64,000 nt of DNA, taken from Manis javanica (Eukaryota; Chordata; Mammalia; Pholidota; Manidae). The notes under the pieces are model-generated. The model was not told the origin of the DNA. It made no database searches and worked only from the letters and a program-made list of their open reading frames with translations. The DNA is taken from the NCBI RefSeq assembly GCF_040802235.1, contig NC_133167.1, positions 41,538,001 to 41,602,000 of the forward strand, in the 5' to 3' direction. The stretch's first letter is position 1; each line of letters opens with the position of its first letter. Positions 12,090 to 24,165 of this stretch are shown here, piece by piece. The translations under genes and the position numbers were made by a program.

Positions 12090-12650
12090 TAAGATACGAT
12101 ATGAGGAGGAGCTTCTGGCATCAGCACTCTCTGGAGGACTTGTGCCAGGGGATGATCATCAAAAAGCCTCCACAGGGATCCGGACGATGCTGTGGTTGTG
12201 GCTGCATCCAGCCCACCGTCTCCTGGACTTGCCATAGGAATGAGGAGGGAGATGTCTAGGCTGGCATGTGCATACAGTGAGACAACGAATTTGACCGGAT
12301 CTGTACTGTTGGAACTCAACCAGGAGTTGGGAGGGGTGCAAGGTGTAGCACTCCAAAATCTTATGACTATAGACTATCTACGGTTAAAAGAACATATGGG
12401 ATGTGAACAGATCCCAGAAATGGGCTGCTTTAATTTGTCTGATTTCTCTCAGACGGTTCAAGTACAGTTGGACAATATCCATCATATCATAGACAAATTT
12501 TCACAAATGCCTAGGGTGCTTAAATGGTTTTCTTGGCTTCACTGGAGATGGATGGTAATTATAGATTTGCTTTGTTTATGTCACCGTATTCCTATTATGT
12601 TAATATGTGTGTGCAAATTAGTTAGTAGTTTAAAACCTATACATACTTAA
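12090..12650 (+). pseudogene. endogenous retrovirus env remnant (TM region)
   Basis: A plus-strand frame at 12192-12650 (152 codons) reads as the C-terminal part of a retroviral envelope: a leucine/glutamine region with LQN, a disulfide motif, a helical ectodomain tail, and a hydrophobic segment (WMVIIDLLCLC) near the end. The CX6CC motif of gamma- or alpha-type TM is broken: the first cysteine of the doublet is glycine. The surface subunit is nearly absent and no fusion peptide or furin site can be seen, so the remnant cannot be a working envelope. Probably an ERV1 member resembling MER34; the family name is from memory. Confidence 0.7.
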
Positions 12651-13291
12651 GGTACTCTACAAGAAGATATGTCAAAGAAATAATCAATCCTTCCATGTTT
12701 CCTTCCATATGCTACATCTGTAGCTTTTCTTCTTTCTTCCTAATTACATCCCTTAAATAGAATTCGTGCCTCATATCGAATTTACCGAGTATCATAATTC
12801 CTCCAGGTGGTAAAGATACCTTGAGACAAGTGCTGGGCATAGAAGCCACAGGGCATAAATCTGCAAAGAAGTAAAAAGCTAACCTTTTCAAACAATATGG
12901 CTTCTCTCTCACTTACCAAGTTTACATTTCCCTGTATGGCCCCGGAAGATGACTGGTTAGCCAGAGACGGGTAAGATTCCTCAAGGGAGGAACAACCTAA
13001 GACAGGCACAGTCGCAGGGGGGCCATCAGGTGAGAATTTGGGGATCAACAGAGGTGAGGCTCAGAACCTCACCCCCCCTGCTTTGAGAGAAATCTTCTGC
13101 ATCCGTGGATGTTTTGCTGCCCTTGTCTAGCCTGGATTAATACTTAGTCCATAGGCACACACCTGATCATCTGATCATCTACATTTGCCCTCTTACAGCA
13201 CTAAACTATGTTTTCTACCTTTATCTTGCATCTACCTACCACTTCAGCATTTTATTAAAAATAAAAATAATAATAATAATAAAGGGAGAAA
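12651..13291 (+). mobile_element. ERV 3' region between env and LTR
   Basis: Non-coding ERV sequence that ends in an ATAA-rich stretch and the polypurine tract AAAGGGAGAAA (13281-13291). The part from about 12715 is shared with the second copy at 29433-30005, including tcgtgcctcatatcgaattt. Open frames on the minus strand in both copies are shadows. Confidence 0.75.
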
Positions 13292-13614
13292 TGTGGGATC
13301 AACATATAAATCTAGTACAAAAATCAAATGAATATTCATATTTGACCTGATTGTTTATAGGTCATAATGTGTGATCAAAACCAAAAGTTTCTGTGATGAA
13401 TGCCCTTTTACTGTTCACCATGTAAGAATTTATTCACTATGTAAGAATTCGTTCACCATGTAAGAACATGTTCGTTATGCTTCAGAAGATTGGAGACTGA
13501 CGAGAATTAGACTTGAGATGGATTCATGATTGTACATTGAGCATTGACCCCCCTATACCGAATTTTATTGTTGTTAACAACCATTTGATCAATAAATATG
13601 AGAAATGCCCTCTC
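13292..13614 (+). mobile_element. ERV 3' LTR (U3-R) ending in poly(A), MER34-like
   Basis: TGTGGGATC follows the polypurine tract directly. It contains short repeats of 'ttcaccatgtaagaa', then AATAAATATGAGA as a poly(A) signal, and stops 15 to 20 bases later at a run of A with no U5. Ending at R fits a retrotransposed transcript, not a DNA provirus. The MER34 assignment is from memory of that LTR. Confidence 0.65.
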
Positions 13615-16600
13615 AAAAAAAAAAACCCCAAAAAAAACCATATATATTTTTGAAAATACAACAAATACAACTATTCTTAAAAGAGAGACCAGAAGATACA
13701 GGACAACAGCCAGGCTACATTTACATCTGTGAGAACCCAGTGCCTCACAAAGGGGGTAAAATACAAGCCACGGCCTGGTGGGACCCGAGTGCTACCCCTA
13801 CCCCAGCTCCCCAGTGGGAGGAGAGGAGTCGGAGCAGGGATGGAGAGGGAGCCGAGGACTGCTAAACACCCAGCCTTAGGCATCCACACCAGGAGCATAG
13901 ACACACAGTGACTGGTGTGCTGGATACTAGGGAAACAGAACAGTAAAACCTGTGAGCAGGTTCCCACAGCCAGTGCCCCTGGAACAAAAGAAAGGCAAGT
14001 GCTTTTTGAAAGTCTTAAAGGGAGAGGAGCCTCACAGCTAGACAGAAGCATCCCGGCACACTCAGCCCAGCAACTGGGAATCCCGGGGAACTCTGGGCGC
14101 CATAACCACCTGGGTGGCAGCGCAGCTCTGAGGCCCCTTATTGTGGTAGCCTCCCGCCTGTTCCCCCTCCAGCGCGGCCCTGCCATAGCAGAGCAGCAGC
14201 CTGAGACTGGTCACGCCTACAGCAGCAGTGCAGAGCTTCCTCCACAGCAGCCCGGGCAAGAATCAGAGACCCCATCTGCATGCAGCTGCCCACCACAAGC
14301 TGCTAGGGGTCACCATTCTCCCAGGAGAGGAAAGTGAGGAGCAAGCAGGAACAGACTTTGTTCTCCCAGCTGACACATGTGCCAACTGCCCACGACTCCC
14401 TCTATTGCTGTGAAAAGGCAGAAGAATTTGATCCAGACCAGACTAACCCAGACATCCTCCCCTGAGAAGGAATCTGGGGAGATAGACCTAACCAATATTC
14501 CTGAAAAAGAATTCAAAATAAAGGTCATAACCATGCTGATGGACTTGCAGAGAAATATGCAAGAGCTAAGGAGGGAGAATACAGAAACAAAACAATCTTG
14601 GAAGGACTTAAAAGCAGAATGGATGAGATGCAAGAAGCCATTAATGGAATAGAAATCAAAGAACAAGAATGTAGAGAAGCTGATGCAGAGAGAGAGAAAA
14701 GGATCTCCAGGAATGAAAGAATATTAAGAGAACTGTGTGACCAGTCCAAATAGGACAATATTCGCATTATAGGGATACCAGAAGAAGAAAAGGGAGAAAA
14801 AGGGATAGAAAGTGTATTTGAAGAAATAATTGCTGAAAACTTCCCCAAACTGAGGGAGGAAATAGTCACTCAAACCATGGAAGCGCACAGAACTCCCAAC
14901 ACAAGGGACCCAAGGAGGACAACACCAAGAAACATAACAATGAAAATGGCAAAGATCAAGGACAAGGACAGAGTATTAAAGGCAGCCAGAGAGAGAAAAA
15001 AGGTCACCTACAAAGGAAAACCCATCAGGCTATCATCAGACTTCTCAACAGAAACCTTACAGGCCAGAAGAGAATGGCATGATATATTTAATGCAATGAA
15101 ACAGAAGGGCTTTGCACCAAGAATACTGTATCCAGCACGATTATCATTTAAATACGAAGGAGGGATTAAACAATCCCAGACAAGCAAAAGTTGAGGGAAT
15201 TTGCCTCCCACAAACCACCTCTACAGGGTATTTTAGAGGGACTGCTCTGGATGGGAGCACTCCTAAGGCCAAATAGATGTCACCAGAAAAAATAAAATCA
15301 CAGCAAAGAAAGCAGAACAATCAAATACTAACTAAAGGCAAAAAATAAAATCTACCCACAAAAGCAGTCAAAGGAAACATAAGAGCACAAAATAAAAACA
15401 CCCAACATATAAAGAAGGGAGGATGAGGAATAAGAAGGGAGAGAAATAATCATCAGACTGTGTTTATAATAGCTTAATAAATGAGTTAAGTTAGATAGTA
15501 AGATAGTAAAGAAGCTAACCTTGAACCTTTGGTAACCACCGACCTAAAGCCTGCAATGGCAATAAGTACATATCTTTCAATAATCACCCTAAATGTAAAT
15601 GGACTGAATGCACCAATCAAAAGACACAGAATAACAGAATGGATAAAAAAGCAAGACCCATCTATATGCTGCTTACAAGAGACCCACCTCAAACCCAAAG
15701 ACATGCGCAGACTAAAAGTCAAAGGATGGAAAAAGATATTTCATGCAAACTACAGGGAGAAAAAAAGCAGGTGTTGCAGTACTAGTATCAGACCAAATAG
15801 GCTTCAAAACAAAGAAAGTAACAAGAGATAAACAAGGACATTACATAATGATAAAGGGCTCAGTCCAACAAGAGGATATAACCATTATAAATATATATGC
15901 ACCCAACACAGGAGCACCAGCATATGTGAAACAAATACTAACAGAATTAAAGGAGGAAATAGAATGCAATGCATTCATTTTAGGAGACTTCAATACACCA
16001 CTCACTCCAAAGGACAGATCCACCAGACAGAAAATAAGTAAGGACACAGAGGCACTGAACAACACACTAGAACAGATGGACCTAATAGACATCTATAGAA
16101 CTCTACACCCAAAAGCAACAGGATACACATTCTTCTCAAGTGCACATGGAACATTCTCCAGATAGACCACATACTAGGCCACAAAAAGAACCTCAGTAAA
16201 TTCCAAAAGACTGAAATCCTACCAGCCAACTTTTCAGACCACAAAGGTATAAAAATAGAAATAAATTGTACCAAGAAAGCAAAAAGGCTCACAAACACAT
16301 GGAGACTTAACAACACGCTTCTAAATAGTCAATGGATCAATGACCAAATTAAAATGGACATCCAGCAATATATGGAAATAAATGACAACAACAACACAAA
16401 GCCCCAACTTCTGTGGGACACAGCAAAAGCAGTCTTAAGAGGAAAGTATATAGCAATCCAGGCATATTTAAAGAAGGAAGAACAATCCCAAATGAATAAT
16501 CTAATGTCACAATTATCGAAATTGGAAAAAGAAGAACAAATGAGGCCTAAGGTCAGCAGACGGAGGGACATAATAAAGATCAGAGAAGAAATAAATAAAA

Positions 16601-18019
16601 TTGAGAAGAATAAAACAATAGCAAAAATCAATGAAACCAAGAGCTTGTTCTTTGAGAAAATAAACAAAATAGATAAGCCTCTAGCCAGACTTATTAAGAG
16701 AAAAAGAGAGTCAACACACATCAAAAGAATCAGAAACGAGAAAGGAAAAGTCACAACGGACCCCACAGAAATACAAAGAATTATTAGAGAATACTATGAA
16801 AACCTATATGCTAAGAAGCTGGGAAACCTAGGAGAAATGTACAACTTCCTAGAAAAAAACAACCTTCCAAGTCTGACCAAGGAAGAAACAGAAAATCTAA
16901 ACAGAACAATTACCAGCAATGAAATTGAAGTGGTAATCAAAAAACTACCCAAGAGCAAAACTCCCGGGCCAGATGGATTTACCACAGAGTTTTATCAGAC
17001 ATACAGAGAAGACATAATACCCATTCTCCTTAAAGTTTTCCAAAAGAAATAGAAGAGGAGAGAATACTTCCAGACTCATTCTATGAAGCCAGTATCACCC
17101 TAATACCAAAACCAGGCAAAGACCCCGCCAAATAAGAAAATTACAGACCAATATCCCTGATGAACGTAGATGCAAAAATACTCAACAAAATATTAGCAAA
17201 CCAAATTAAAAAATACATCAAGAGGATCATACACCATGACCAAGTGGGATTCATCTCAGTGATGCAAGGATGGTACAACATCCGAAAATCCATCAACATC
17301 ATCCACCACATCAACAAAAAGGACAAAAATCACATGATCATCTCCACAGATGCTGAAAAAGCATTCTACAAAATGCAACATTCATTCATGACAAAAACTC
17401 TCAACAAAATGCGTATAGAAGGCAAGTACCTCAACATAATAAAGGCCATATATGAAAAACCCACAGCCAACATCATACTGAGCAGCGAGAAGCTGAAAGC
17501 TTTTCCTCTAAGATTGGGAACAAGACAGGGATGCCCACTCTCTGCACTGTTACTCAACATAGTACTGGAGGTCCTAGCCACGGCAATCAGACAACGCAAA
17601 GAAATACAAGGAATCCAGATCGGTAAAGAATGCAGCAGCCCAATTTGAAAAAGACATGCAACAAAGGAAAAACTGAAGGAACAAAGAGCAGCAGAATCAC
17701 AGAACCCAAGAATGGACTAACAGTTACCAAAGGGAAAGGGACTGGGCAGAATGGGTTGGAAGGGAGGGAGAAGGTGGGGGAAGAAGAAAGGCGGCCTTAC
17801 GATTAGCATGTATAATGTGTGGGGGGCACGGGGAGGGCTGTGCAACACCAAGAAGACAAGTAGTGATTTTACAGCATCTTACTATGCTAATGGGCAGTGA
17901 CTAATGGGGTATGTACAGGGGACTTGGTGAAGGGGGGAGTCTAGTAAACATAATGTTCCTCATGTAATTGTAGATTAATGATACCAAAAACAAAACAAAA
18001 CAAAACAAAAAAACAATGA

Positions 18020-19825
18020 GTTGATCTTTAAGTTTTGCTCAGATAGTTTGGAGTTTAAAAGCATTTTATTTCTGTTATTTTTGGCTTTCCATTATGGTGT
18101 CATTTAAACCTTTGTTAGTGACACATAAACAGGACAATTCTGTGTTATAGAAAAGATGAAATCAGAAGCATTGTAAGAGTGAAAACTTACATGCATGTGC
18201 ATACACAGGTGGAAGAGTGTGAAACAAGCAGCTAAAAATAGGCGAAGGAAAGGCTAAAACAAACCAAACTCAGCAAAGGTTGAGGAAATGCCCCCTGGAG
18301 AAAGGGGTTAAAACTAAAGAGATGTTAACAAACCCATAGTCTCAAGAAACTTCATGTGAATCTATTTTGGGGCAATTTACTTTAATACATGAAATCTCAC
18401 AGTGGTTCATAATGGTAAAAAGATGTTAGAATTGATAAAATTCCTTTGTTATCCCCTACAACTTAACAACCCAGCTAACATCCAAGAGGATTATTTGTTA
18501 AAGCACTAAAATGATGAATGTACCTTTTATAAATAATATATGGAGAGAAAAAAGTTAAAATGTTTTTTCAAAATTAAGTTCATCTTGCTTGGAGTATTTG
18601 GAATAAGGAGAGTAAATATGATTACAGTATAGGATAAATTACTTTTATTTAGGTTTCAAATAAGGCAATAATGTAAAATAAGTAATTCCAATAATTTTTT
18701 CTATAGCTTTCTTTTATGAATTCATTTATTGTTTATTCAAACTGCCTCTACAATTTGTGCTTTGTTCAAGCATATGGGGCTGGGAGGATGGAAAAGATAG
18801 GGAAAACCTAGTCCCTGTGTTTAAATTTTGATTAGGGAGATAAAACAAAGAATAAAATAAAGAACAATTATAATCAAGTAAAAATGCTATGGTTAAAATA
18901 CGCATGGAAACTGGCTCTCTATTATGCTCTTTTAGATGACAAAAGAAAGCATTGTTAGTGATGGAAGGAAACTTAGAGCAGATGACCTTATGAATCTGTA
19001 ATGAAAAGAAAGGACTTTCAAAAGATTTCACTACATGATAGAGGTTCTTAGAAGATTATACTTGCTTAAATTCGAAGTTCTAAAGTAAAAAGCCCTCTGC
19101 AACAATATTTTTATCCATAACCTTGTCTTACATGTTAACCAACATCTTTGTTCTGTATTTTTTCCTAAAGAACTAGAATAGAAAGACAGATGATGAGCTG
19201 AACAGGAAGAAAAAAGGATAAGCTCTTCCCCAATTTTTTATCCCCCCAAATTCGGGGAAAGCTGTAAATTTGAAACTTACACTGTATGTGTATGCTCACT
19301 GAAATGAGATAATTCCTACAGGACCTAAACTACCGTATAGCTTCTGGTATTCATGGTACTTCAGAGTCTTATAATTAGACTAATAGTCTGCTAATGTTGA
19401 ATTTTGATACCAAATAGTCTAATGGCACATCTGAAGTCCTTGTTGTAACTTGAAAATTACCAGTATGTGTTTTTTCACACAAGGAGGCATCTACTTGAGT
19501 TCCCGAGCATATTAATTGCATTGTTTTTATTATTTCCATTTATAAAAATGTCTAACTTTCACACAAGGAGGCATCTACTTGAGTTCCCGAGCATATTAAT
19601 TGCATTGTTTTTATTATTTCCATTTATAAAAATGTCTAACTTTTTTTAAACTATGGTTTTGAGAGTCAATTCCTTTTACAAACCCAAAAATTTACACTCA
19701 AGTGTTTCAGATATTATGTATGTCTAGATCCATTCTAAGATAAATCCAGGAAATTTATTCATATAGGACAAGTCCATACCTCTGCTTCACTTTTCTGGCC
19801 CTTTAATAAAGAAATAGAGTCTCAC
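18020..19825. other. intron sequence between L1 and ANKAR exon 12
   Basis: AT-rich and non-coding. Apart from the 83-bp tandem duplication at 19474-19639, no repeat family or gene was recognised. Confidence 0.6.
19474..19639. repeat. two tandem copies of an 83-bp unit
   Basis: The unit starting TTTCACACAAGGAGGCATCT occurs twice head to tail with almost no difference. It lies about 187 bp 3' of ANKAR exon 12 in the intron. A chance ORF with a repeated peptide runs through it. Confidence 0.9.
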
Positions 19826-19994
19826 CTGAGTCAGAACTTAGAAATGTGATTAGGTATTGGATTCCTTTATGGTCTTTCACTGCTTTTTGATTTTTTTCAT
19901 TTCCCATACATAATACCCGAATACAGTTCATTACATTTACTAGCACATTTTCTATGTTTAACTTTAAGAGACTCAGTAGAACTGGGATTCCATT
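19826..19994 (-). CDS. ANKAR: ANKAR exon 12, armadillo repeat
   Basis: 169 nt, acceptor TATTTTTAG, donor GTGAGACTC. Encodes NGIPVLLSLLKLNIENVLVN and HKGIQYLITFLSSDS, about residues 823-878, one armadillo repeat plus the start of the next. Not obvious as an ORF; recognised from homology and phase. A 13.9-kb intron full of repeats follows. Confidence 0.93.
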
Positions 19995-21544
19995 CTAAAA
20001 ATAAGAAACAAAATAGTTAATTACAATTGGATTTATTTAAAATGTATGCAATCTTTATTTAAAAAGACAAGTCTATAATCTTTCTTGCTATAAATATCTA
20101 TTTAGGACAGAAGGATTGACCCTAAATAAATGTGTCTGCTGATACAACATATTAAATGACAGTTAATACAATTTTGAGCATAAAATAGACTACTCCATAC
20201 AAAAATATACCTCTGTACCAAAACTGAGGCTGCAAGTTCATCGTAACTTTTAACAAATATCTAAAAAATGTAGTTGAGTGAGATCAGCTGAATACAGTAC
20301 CCATTTGGAAATATTTGCCATTGTAGACATTGCACTGGTAACTGGTAATTGTATTTGTGTACTACAAAATGTTATTTTTAAATGTGAATATAATTTCATA
20401 ACTTTAAGTGGAGTAAAGGTGGCATTTCTCCCTACTAACAGAAATAATGCAAGAGTATTAAGGAAGATAAATAGAAATGTAACCTCATTTTCAATAAAGT
20501 TATAAGACATCTATAATGTTGAACCATAATAAGTATGTATGAGTTGCCTGCTGAAATGAGAGAAATCTACCATGGCCACTGGCCACAGGTAATGCTGGCA
20601 GAGCACAGTTTTCCAAAATGAGTGGCTCTACTCTGAAGAGCAGAAAAAGAAACATACATTTCCCTGTTTCCTGCCTGGAACAACAGGAATGGGTATGCAG
20701 GAGGCCAACAGACTGTTTCCTGGACCAGTCTGGCATTGTTTCCAAAATTAAGGAAGGCTAGGATGATCAAGGAATCACGCCAACAAGGTATGTTTGGAAC
20801 AAGTCTATTGGTGAGGTAAAAAGGAAAATACAGACTTTGCCTTATGGAGGAAATAGAATCTACATTGTGAGGTACTATGCACCAGTCTCTGTTGGCTAGG
20901 GAAAAGTAAAGCCGAAAGGATCCATTCATACAACTCTGTGGCATAAGTCATATGCTTGCTAGCCTAGAACATCAGTCTGGGCTCTTTCCTAAATATACTT
21001 CCTACCAACAGGTGGTCCAGAAAGAATACACCTAATTAAAGATGAGTAATGATAAAAAAGACTGAGAACAGGATCTGTCCAAATATAGGGGGAAAAAAAG
21101 GAAAATCTTATGATAAATGAAAAATGCTCATTAGAAAAATATTGCCACAAAGTAAATGAAAATTGTAACCCAAAGTGGCATATTATTACCAATGGGGAAA
21201 AAAAATGAGGCAGCCATCTCATAAAACAAGCATGCACAGAAAAATACCAGAGCTTAGAGAAGAGTTTTTGACATGGGAGAGATGAAACAAGAGCTGAAAA
21301 AGCTCAGGAAAGATGTAGAAAGATATGAAGGCCAAATTGCAATGCACACAAAAATGAACAATGCTAAAAAAATATATATAGCAAGGGACAAGAAGGACAA
21401 GATTGTGAAAAAAAGAAAAATAAAGTGAAACTGGAAAAGTATTTGAAAATGATAGCTATATAAGACAGGAAAAGGTGATACAATACACAAATAATTGATT
21501 TTGCCAAAGAGAAATGGTCAGTAATTCAGTGATCAGTTAATTCA

Positions 21545-22455
21545 ATGGTCAAATTTTGACTTTCATCTGACTACAGCATTTGACATTATTGATCATTCTC
21601 TCCTCTTTTCAACACTTTTCTTCATTTGGCTGGTAGGACCACGGATTCTTCAGGTTTCCTCCTACCTCACTGGTCATTCCTTCCTAGTATCCTTTGAGGT
21701 CTTTCCAGATCTTCCGACTTCCCCACAAACCCTGGTGACTCAACTTCCAAAAATACTACAGAATATGATCACTTTTCATTATTTCCAGTGTTACCACCCT
21801 GATTCAAGACAACATTATCTGTCACTTGAACTACTGTAATACTTAATTAGTTTTGCTGCATCCACCCTTGCCCACCTATTGCAACACAGAAGGTAGAGTG
21901 GTATAAATCTAAATCTTTTTGTGGAACATTTCAGAACAAAAACATTCAATGGCTTAACAGAGTAAAGTCAAGGTGTCTAATAATTGCCCACATGGCCCTA
22001 CATGATGTGGTCCACCACTAATCAGCAGAGAGTTCTTCTATTTCTCTCCCCTCACCTACTTTTGTTTTCTTGCTGCTATTCCCTGAATATGGCAGGCATG
22101 TTTCCTCTTTATTTACTTTGCACTTGTTTCCTCTGCATACAGTGCTTTTCCCAAAAGAAAAACAAACATGGCACACTGCCTCATCTGGTTTGGGTCTGCA
22201 CTCAAATGCCATCTTCTTAGTGAAGCATTTTTCATCGTGTGTCCTGCTCCCTCTTCCCTGCCTTATTTTCCTCCATAACACATATTCTTATCTAACATAT
22301 TTGGCTTATTTGCTTTGTTTATTTTTTTGTTACCTTGAACTAGAATAAAAGCTCCACAAAGCCTGGGATTTTGTCTGTTTTGCTCACTGCGATAACCACA
22401 GCACCTACAATAGCATCTGCTATATGATAAACCCTCAAAAAGTATTTGTATTAGT
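21545..22455 (+). mobile_element. L2 element, sense, 3' part
   Basis: Contains the L2 motifs ttgacattattgatcattct, acattcaatggcttaacaga, atggccctacatgatgtggt and actagaataaaagctccac, then the 'cagcacctacaatagcatctg' tail. Diverged. An internal deletion is likely near 21720-21760. Confidence 0.75.
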
Positions 22456-23923
22456 GAACTGAAAGAGTACTACAGAAAAAGTACTACAGAAAAATTATTT
22501 AAAGATATGAATTCAAGAAACGTCCCCAAAATAAAAGAAGATGAATGTGCATGTTGAAATGTTATACAAAGTGCCAGGCAAAATAGGTAATGAACGTTGA
22601 TGTGTATATCCTGGACTTCAAAGATAAAAAGAGAAAAAAATATTTATCATAAAGTAAAAGATCTAAAAAGGCCAAGAATAACAAAATATGACATAATTAA
22701 GAATAAACATGTCACACCAATAGATATAAAAGTGATACTCATTAAAAATGAGACAAAGCAAGTAAATGACAAAGCAAAACCTAAATATGCTGCATATGAG
22801 GACACATTTATCCTAATTCTGGGTAATTATCAGAATCATGGGAGATTATAAGGAGTAAATGAATACAACTAACAGACAAACTCTGGAGGTGAGCCTGGGG
22901 ATGTCTATATTTTTCATAATTTTCCAAGTGATTGATACAAACCAACTAACAAGAAATAAAATGATTCTAAAAAGATGAAAAGAATGAGTAAAGCCAAATT
23001 AAGCATGAGAAACAGATCACAAGCATAATTTTGGGGAAAACAATTCAGGACAAAAATGCAGCACTTGACAACAAGGGTATATTTTATAACACTAAATGAC
23101 TCTATCCATAATGAAGCATCACCTGAAGAAAACTTTACAAATAATCTTACTTGTAAATATCTATTAAAAGATTTTAAATAAACTATTAGCAGACATAATA
23201 AGGTAGGTTTTATTTGAGGAAATACAGCATGGGGAAGATTGCTTGCTGTTCACAAAAAATAACGTTCTTCTACTTCTTTCTGATACACAATTATACTACC
23301 TTCCCAGCCAGAGTGGAAATAACCAAAATGATAGAATTTCTTGTAATATATTCTCATAAACAAGAAGCATCCCCTCAAGCCTAGTAGGCACTTGGTCTGC
23401 CTTCCATGCTATCACAAGTGACAGTTTTACCAGATAGTTTTGTTGAAAAACAGTCCTCCCTGGGTCTCTTGCACTGCTATTTGTATTGTGAGTGTATCTG
23501 GATTGTAGCAGCTCTTTCATCTGGAGTGTTCCTTAGGGTTTTTATGTATCTAGTGATCTTGAAAGGTGTGGTAACGTCTTCCTTCACATGAAGAACAGTC
23601 TTGCTTATTGGTTCTATCAAAGTTCAAGGTTCCTTAGATGTGACACAGACCCAACGTACAGGTAGCTTCCATCGGGGCCCACTGTTGTCCTGTGGGTGGG
23701 GAACTGAGTAACTGCTGAAGCTCAGGCCCTTTGGTGATTGCTCTGGTACTGACTTGCTCTTTTTACTTTGGGCACCCGTGGGATTGTGGGAAGTTTTCTC
23801 TCTGCCATCATCATTGAGATTGGAGTTCTTCCCTGAGAGTTTTACCACTGTGTAATAATATGGGTATGTATCTTTCTAGCTTCTAAATAAGGGAATTACT
23901 GATGTTCTATGCAAAGAACTTAC
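22456..23923. other. ANKAR intron, 3' of exon 11
   Basis: Non-coding. A minus-strand frame at 23624-23848 starts close after the exon but has no ANKAR similarity that I recognise. The segment 23290-23850 is less AT-rich and may be an unclassified old transposon. Confidence 0.5.
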
Positions 23924-24165
23924 ATATTTAGCAATAATGTCCTTGTTTTCAAGTTGAGCAATATCATACAGAATGACAGCACAGCGAGAATGTAGTTCAG
24001 GCTCATCAGAAGCAAGTAGGTTGATGAGAGCTGGAATGCCTCCTGCCTCTACTGTAGCATGCACTATATTTGCATGGGTTGAGATATTACTCAATAACCC
24101 AACTATTTTGCACTGTAATTTTAATTTGGAACTTTTTAATAGATTGATTAAGGCAGGAATTGTGC
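23924..24165 (-). CDS. ANKAR: ANKAR exon 11, armadillo repeats
   Basis: 242 nt, acceptor TTCATTGCAG, donor GTAAGTTC, about residues 742-822. Two armadillo repeats can be read directly: GTIPALINLLKSS...VGLLSNIS and GGIPALINLLASDEPELHSR followed by CAVILYDIAQ. The GGIPALINLL pattern is the classical armadillo helix 3 start, as in beta-catenin-like proteins. Confidence 0.95.

Larger units (their letters stand above)
11655..13633 (+). mobile_element. nested composite retro-insertion (L1 3' end + flank + ERV), poly(A)-tailed
   Basis: Sits inside the L1 5' UTR and is bounded by a 10-bp direct repeat AAAACCATAT (11645-11654 and 13634-13643). In order it holds an L1 3'-UTR piece (11655-11760), an A/AAAG tract, an unknown 150-bp segment (11800-11955), a second A tract, ERV env-derived sequence, an ERV polypurine tract and LTR, and a poly(A) run at 13615-13625. 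One outer duplication suggests a single event such as an L1 3' transduction polyadenylated at the LTR; serial nested insertion is the alternative. Confidence 0.75.
11606..18008 (+). mobile_element. L1 insertion with intact 5' start, internally deleted, host of a nested insertion
   Basis: Starts GTGGAAGATGGCAGCATGAG at the left and ends in a CAAAA-rich tail at 17985-18008. Both sides carry the target duplication AAAAACAATGAG (11594-11605 and 18009-18020). It is interrupted by a 1979-bp nested insertion (11655-13633). ORF1 (about 14377-15194) has a frameshift near 14625 and an in-frame stop near 14752. ORF2 (from about 15553) holds the endonuclease (LNVNGLNAPIKRHRITEWIK) and part of the reverse transcriptase, with frameshifts or stops near 15768, 16163 and 17049. 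A deletion near 17630 removes the rest of reverse transcriptase, including the FADD region, and joins it to the 3' UTR. Inactive. Confidence 0.92.

Noticed and set aside
12712-13048. Minus-strand frames MREKPYCLKRL... in both ERV copies (also 29372-29771)
   Set aside because: They recur only because the ERV sequence recurs. They run opposite to the ERV and match no viral protein I know.
23624-23848. Possible extra ANKAR exon (minus-strand 74-codon frame)
   Set aside because: Exons 11 and 12 already join in phase; the peptide is not in ANKAR and the acceptor is poor.
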